Positions 6,716-7,980 of a stretch of DNA of 7,980 bases are shown here, piece by piece. Every line of letters starts with the position of its first letter. Positions within the stretch are counted from its first letter, which is position 1. Source of the stretch: Methanocalculus sp. (GTDB lineage: Archaea > Halobacteriota > Methanomicrobia > Methanomicrobiales > Methanocorpusculaceae). The notes under the pieces were generated by a model, which saw only the letters and a program-made list of their open reading frames with translations, made no database searches and had not been told where the DNA came from. The stretch is from positions 1 through 7,980 of the forward strand of contig NZ_JAUSCG010000240.1 of the NCBI RefSeq assembly GCF_030651615.1. Direction: 5' to 3'. The translations under genes and the position numbers were made by a program.

Positions 6716-7980
6716 ATGAGCTTTAACGTCCTGGTCAGTGATCCGCTGGCAGAAGAGGGTATTGAGATATTGAAAGGGTTCTGCAACGTCGATGAGAAGA
6801 CAGGCCTCTCAGAAGACGAACTGGTCGGAATCATCGGAGGATACGATGCACTTATCGTCAGATCAGGAACCGAGGTGACAGCACGCGTTATCGAGGCAGC
6901 GACGAAGATGAAGTACATCGGCCGTGCAGGTGCCGGCGTTGACAATATCGATACCGACGCGGCAACCAGGAAGGGTATCATTGTCGCAAATGCTCCTGAG
7001 GGGAACACCCTTGCCGCAACCGAGCATACGATGGCGATGATGCTCTCACTTGCCCGGAGGATTCCGTCTGCAACTGCATCACTGAAGAAAGGTGAGTGGA
7101 AGCGGTCGAAGTTCATGGGTGTCGAGATGAACGAGAAGGTGCTTGGCGTCGTTGGATTTGGACGTATCGGCCGCGAGGTTGCAAAACGCGCCCAGTCCTT
7201 CAATATGAAGGTCGTCGCCTACGATCCCTTCATCACCCCTGAACGCGGCGCACAGTTTGGTGTCGAGATGATGAGTGTTGAGGATCTCTTCAAGGTCGCC
7301 GATGTCATTACGGTTCACACGCCTCTGATCAAGGAGACGATGCATCTCGTGAATGAGAAGTCGATTGCAACGATGAAGGACGGTGTCCGGATCATCAACT
7401 GTGCACGTGGGGGCATTATTGATGAGGCTGCACTTGCCGTTGCTGTGGCAAGCGGAAAGGTCGCCGGTGCCGCACTTGATGTCTTTGAGTCGGAGCCACC
7501 AACAGAATCACCGCTCCTTGCACTTGACAACGTCATCGTCACCCCGCACCTTGGTGCAAGCACAGTTGAAGCGCAGAAGAATGTCGCCATCTCGATCGCT
7601 CACCAGTGTATTGATGTCTTAAAGGGTGGTGCTGCGAAGTACGTCGTGAACGCTCCGATGATCCCAACCGAACTCCAGGAGACGCTTGAGCCATATGCCC
7701 GTCTTGCAGAGAGGATGGGACGGCTCGCATCACAGGTGGTAGCCGGTGCGATCACGAAGATAGAAGTGACTTATGCCGGTGACCTCATTGAAATGAGACA
7801 GAACCTCAAGTTCGTCACCCGGATGGCGATCAAAGGTATTATGGACCCGATCCTCCAGCAGCCGATCAATATCGTGAATGCTGAATTTGTGGCACGCGAA
7901 CGGGGTGTCACCATCGCCGAGACGACGACAGAGGAGTCACATGGGTTTAAGAACATGATCAGCCTCACCGTTAAGACCAA
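6716..7980 (+). CDS. serA: D-3-phosphoglycerate dehydrogenase (3' end cut by window)
   Basis: SerA oxidises 3-phosphoglycerate to 3-phosphohydroxypyruvate with NAD, the first step of the phosphorylated serine pathway. The window holds 421 complete codons without a stop. Family members of this form have about 525 residues, so roughly the last 100, including the expected C-terminal ACT domain, lie beyond the right edge. The substrate and NAD domains are intact: GRAGAGVDNID (69-79), the Rossmann loop VGFGRIGREV (146-155), catalytic Arg231 in NCARGG, Glu260 in DVFESEPP and His278 in TPHLGAST. From about residue 310 the intervening (ASB) domain begins, as in long SerA enzymes. The ATG at 6716 gives MSFNVLVSDPLAEEGIEIL, the usual family start. 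An in-frame ATG at 6704 would add only four residues. No Shine-Dalgarno is evident. It is divergent from ppsA, which feeds the same glycolytic segment. Confidence 0.95.
   Translation, partial: MSFNVLVSDPLAEEGIEILKGFCNVDEKTGLSEDELVGIIGGYDALIVRSGTEVTARVIEAATKMKYIGRAGAGVDNIDTDAATRKGIIVANAPEGNTLAATEHTMAMMLSLARRIPSATASLKKGEWKRSKFMGVEMNEKVLGVVGFGRIGREVAKRAQSFNMKVVAYDPFITPERGAQFGVEMMSVEDLFKVADVITVHTPLIKETMHLVNEKSIATMKDGVRIINCARGGIIDEAALAVAVASGKVAGAALDVFESEPPTESPLLALDNVIVTPHLGASTVEAQKNVAISIAHQCIDVLKGGAAKYVVNAPMIPTELQETLEPYARLAERMGRLASQVVAGAITKIEVTYAGDLIEMRQNLKFVTRMAIKGIMDPILQQPINIVNAEFVARERGVTIAETTTEESHGFKNMISLTVKT

Noticed and set aside
6712..7203. Minus-strand open frame of 163 codons opposite serA
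   Set aside because: Its serine- and alanine-rich translation has no recognisable domain, and the serA frame on the other strand has all catalytic motifs. It is a shadow of GC-biased codon positions, as are the minus frames at 7079-7345, 7315-7590, 7539-7733 and 7771-7980.
1..7980. CRISPR arrays, tRNA or rRNA genes, insertion sequences
   Set aside because: I found no regularly spaced direct repeats, tRNA-like folds, transposase motifs or terminal inverted repeats. Nearly every base is accounted for by seven conserved genes.

Overview
This window looks like chromosomal DNA of a methanogenic euryarchaeon, most probably of the Methanomicrobiales type. That is inferred from gene content and from the archaeal form of each protein, not from a database match. 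The markers are an MfnA-type decarboxylase (methanofuran/CoA biosynthesis), an archaeal-type Dph2 (diphthamide on elongation factor 2), a METTL5-like RNA methylase, an archaeal-family hypoxanthine/guanine phosphoribosyltransferase and an archaeal PEP synthase. Gene starts carry GGTGA/GAGG Shine-Dalgarno motifs or an archaeal TATA-like element.

Layout: six genes lie on the minus strand and read from about 6594 down to 8 in the order ppsA, mfnA, hpt, dph2, METTL5-like methylase, Fsr-like MFS transporter. There is not one untranslated base between neighbours once starts are corrected. The junctions are overlaps of 23, 8, 23 and 4 bp and one exact abutment, so the six probably form one co-transcribed, translationally coupled unit. 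A divergent gene, serA, starts at 6716 on the plus strand and runs off the right edge. The only non-coding stretch is the 121 bp between ppsA and serA (6595-6715), which holds a TATA-like element. The left edge cuts the window 7 bp after the transporter's stop codon, so any terminator lies outside.

How the genes may work together: PpsA makes PEP from pyruvate, the entry to gluconeogenesis. The divergent SerA draws 3-phosphoglycerate from the same path to make serine. MfnA uses tyrosine, itself made from PEP, to give tyramine for methanofuran (or aspartate to give beta-alanine for CoA). Hpt salvages purines with PRPP. Dph2 and the METTL5-like protein modify the translation apparatus (EF-2 and probably rRNA). 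The last gene is a membrane exporter of unknown substrate. The operon therefore mixes anabolic and translation functions. I see no mobile element, CRISPR array, tRNA, rRNA or clear novel defence or biosynthetic system. The more unusual signals are the extreme compaction, the paired 23-bp overlaps, and a strong excess of GATC with an apparent complete absence of CTAG.
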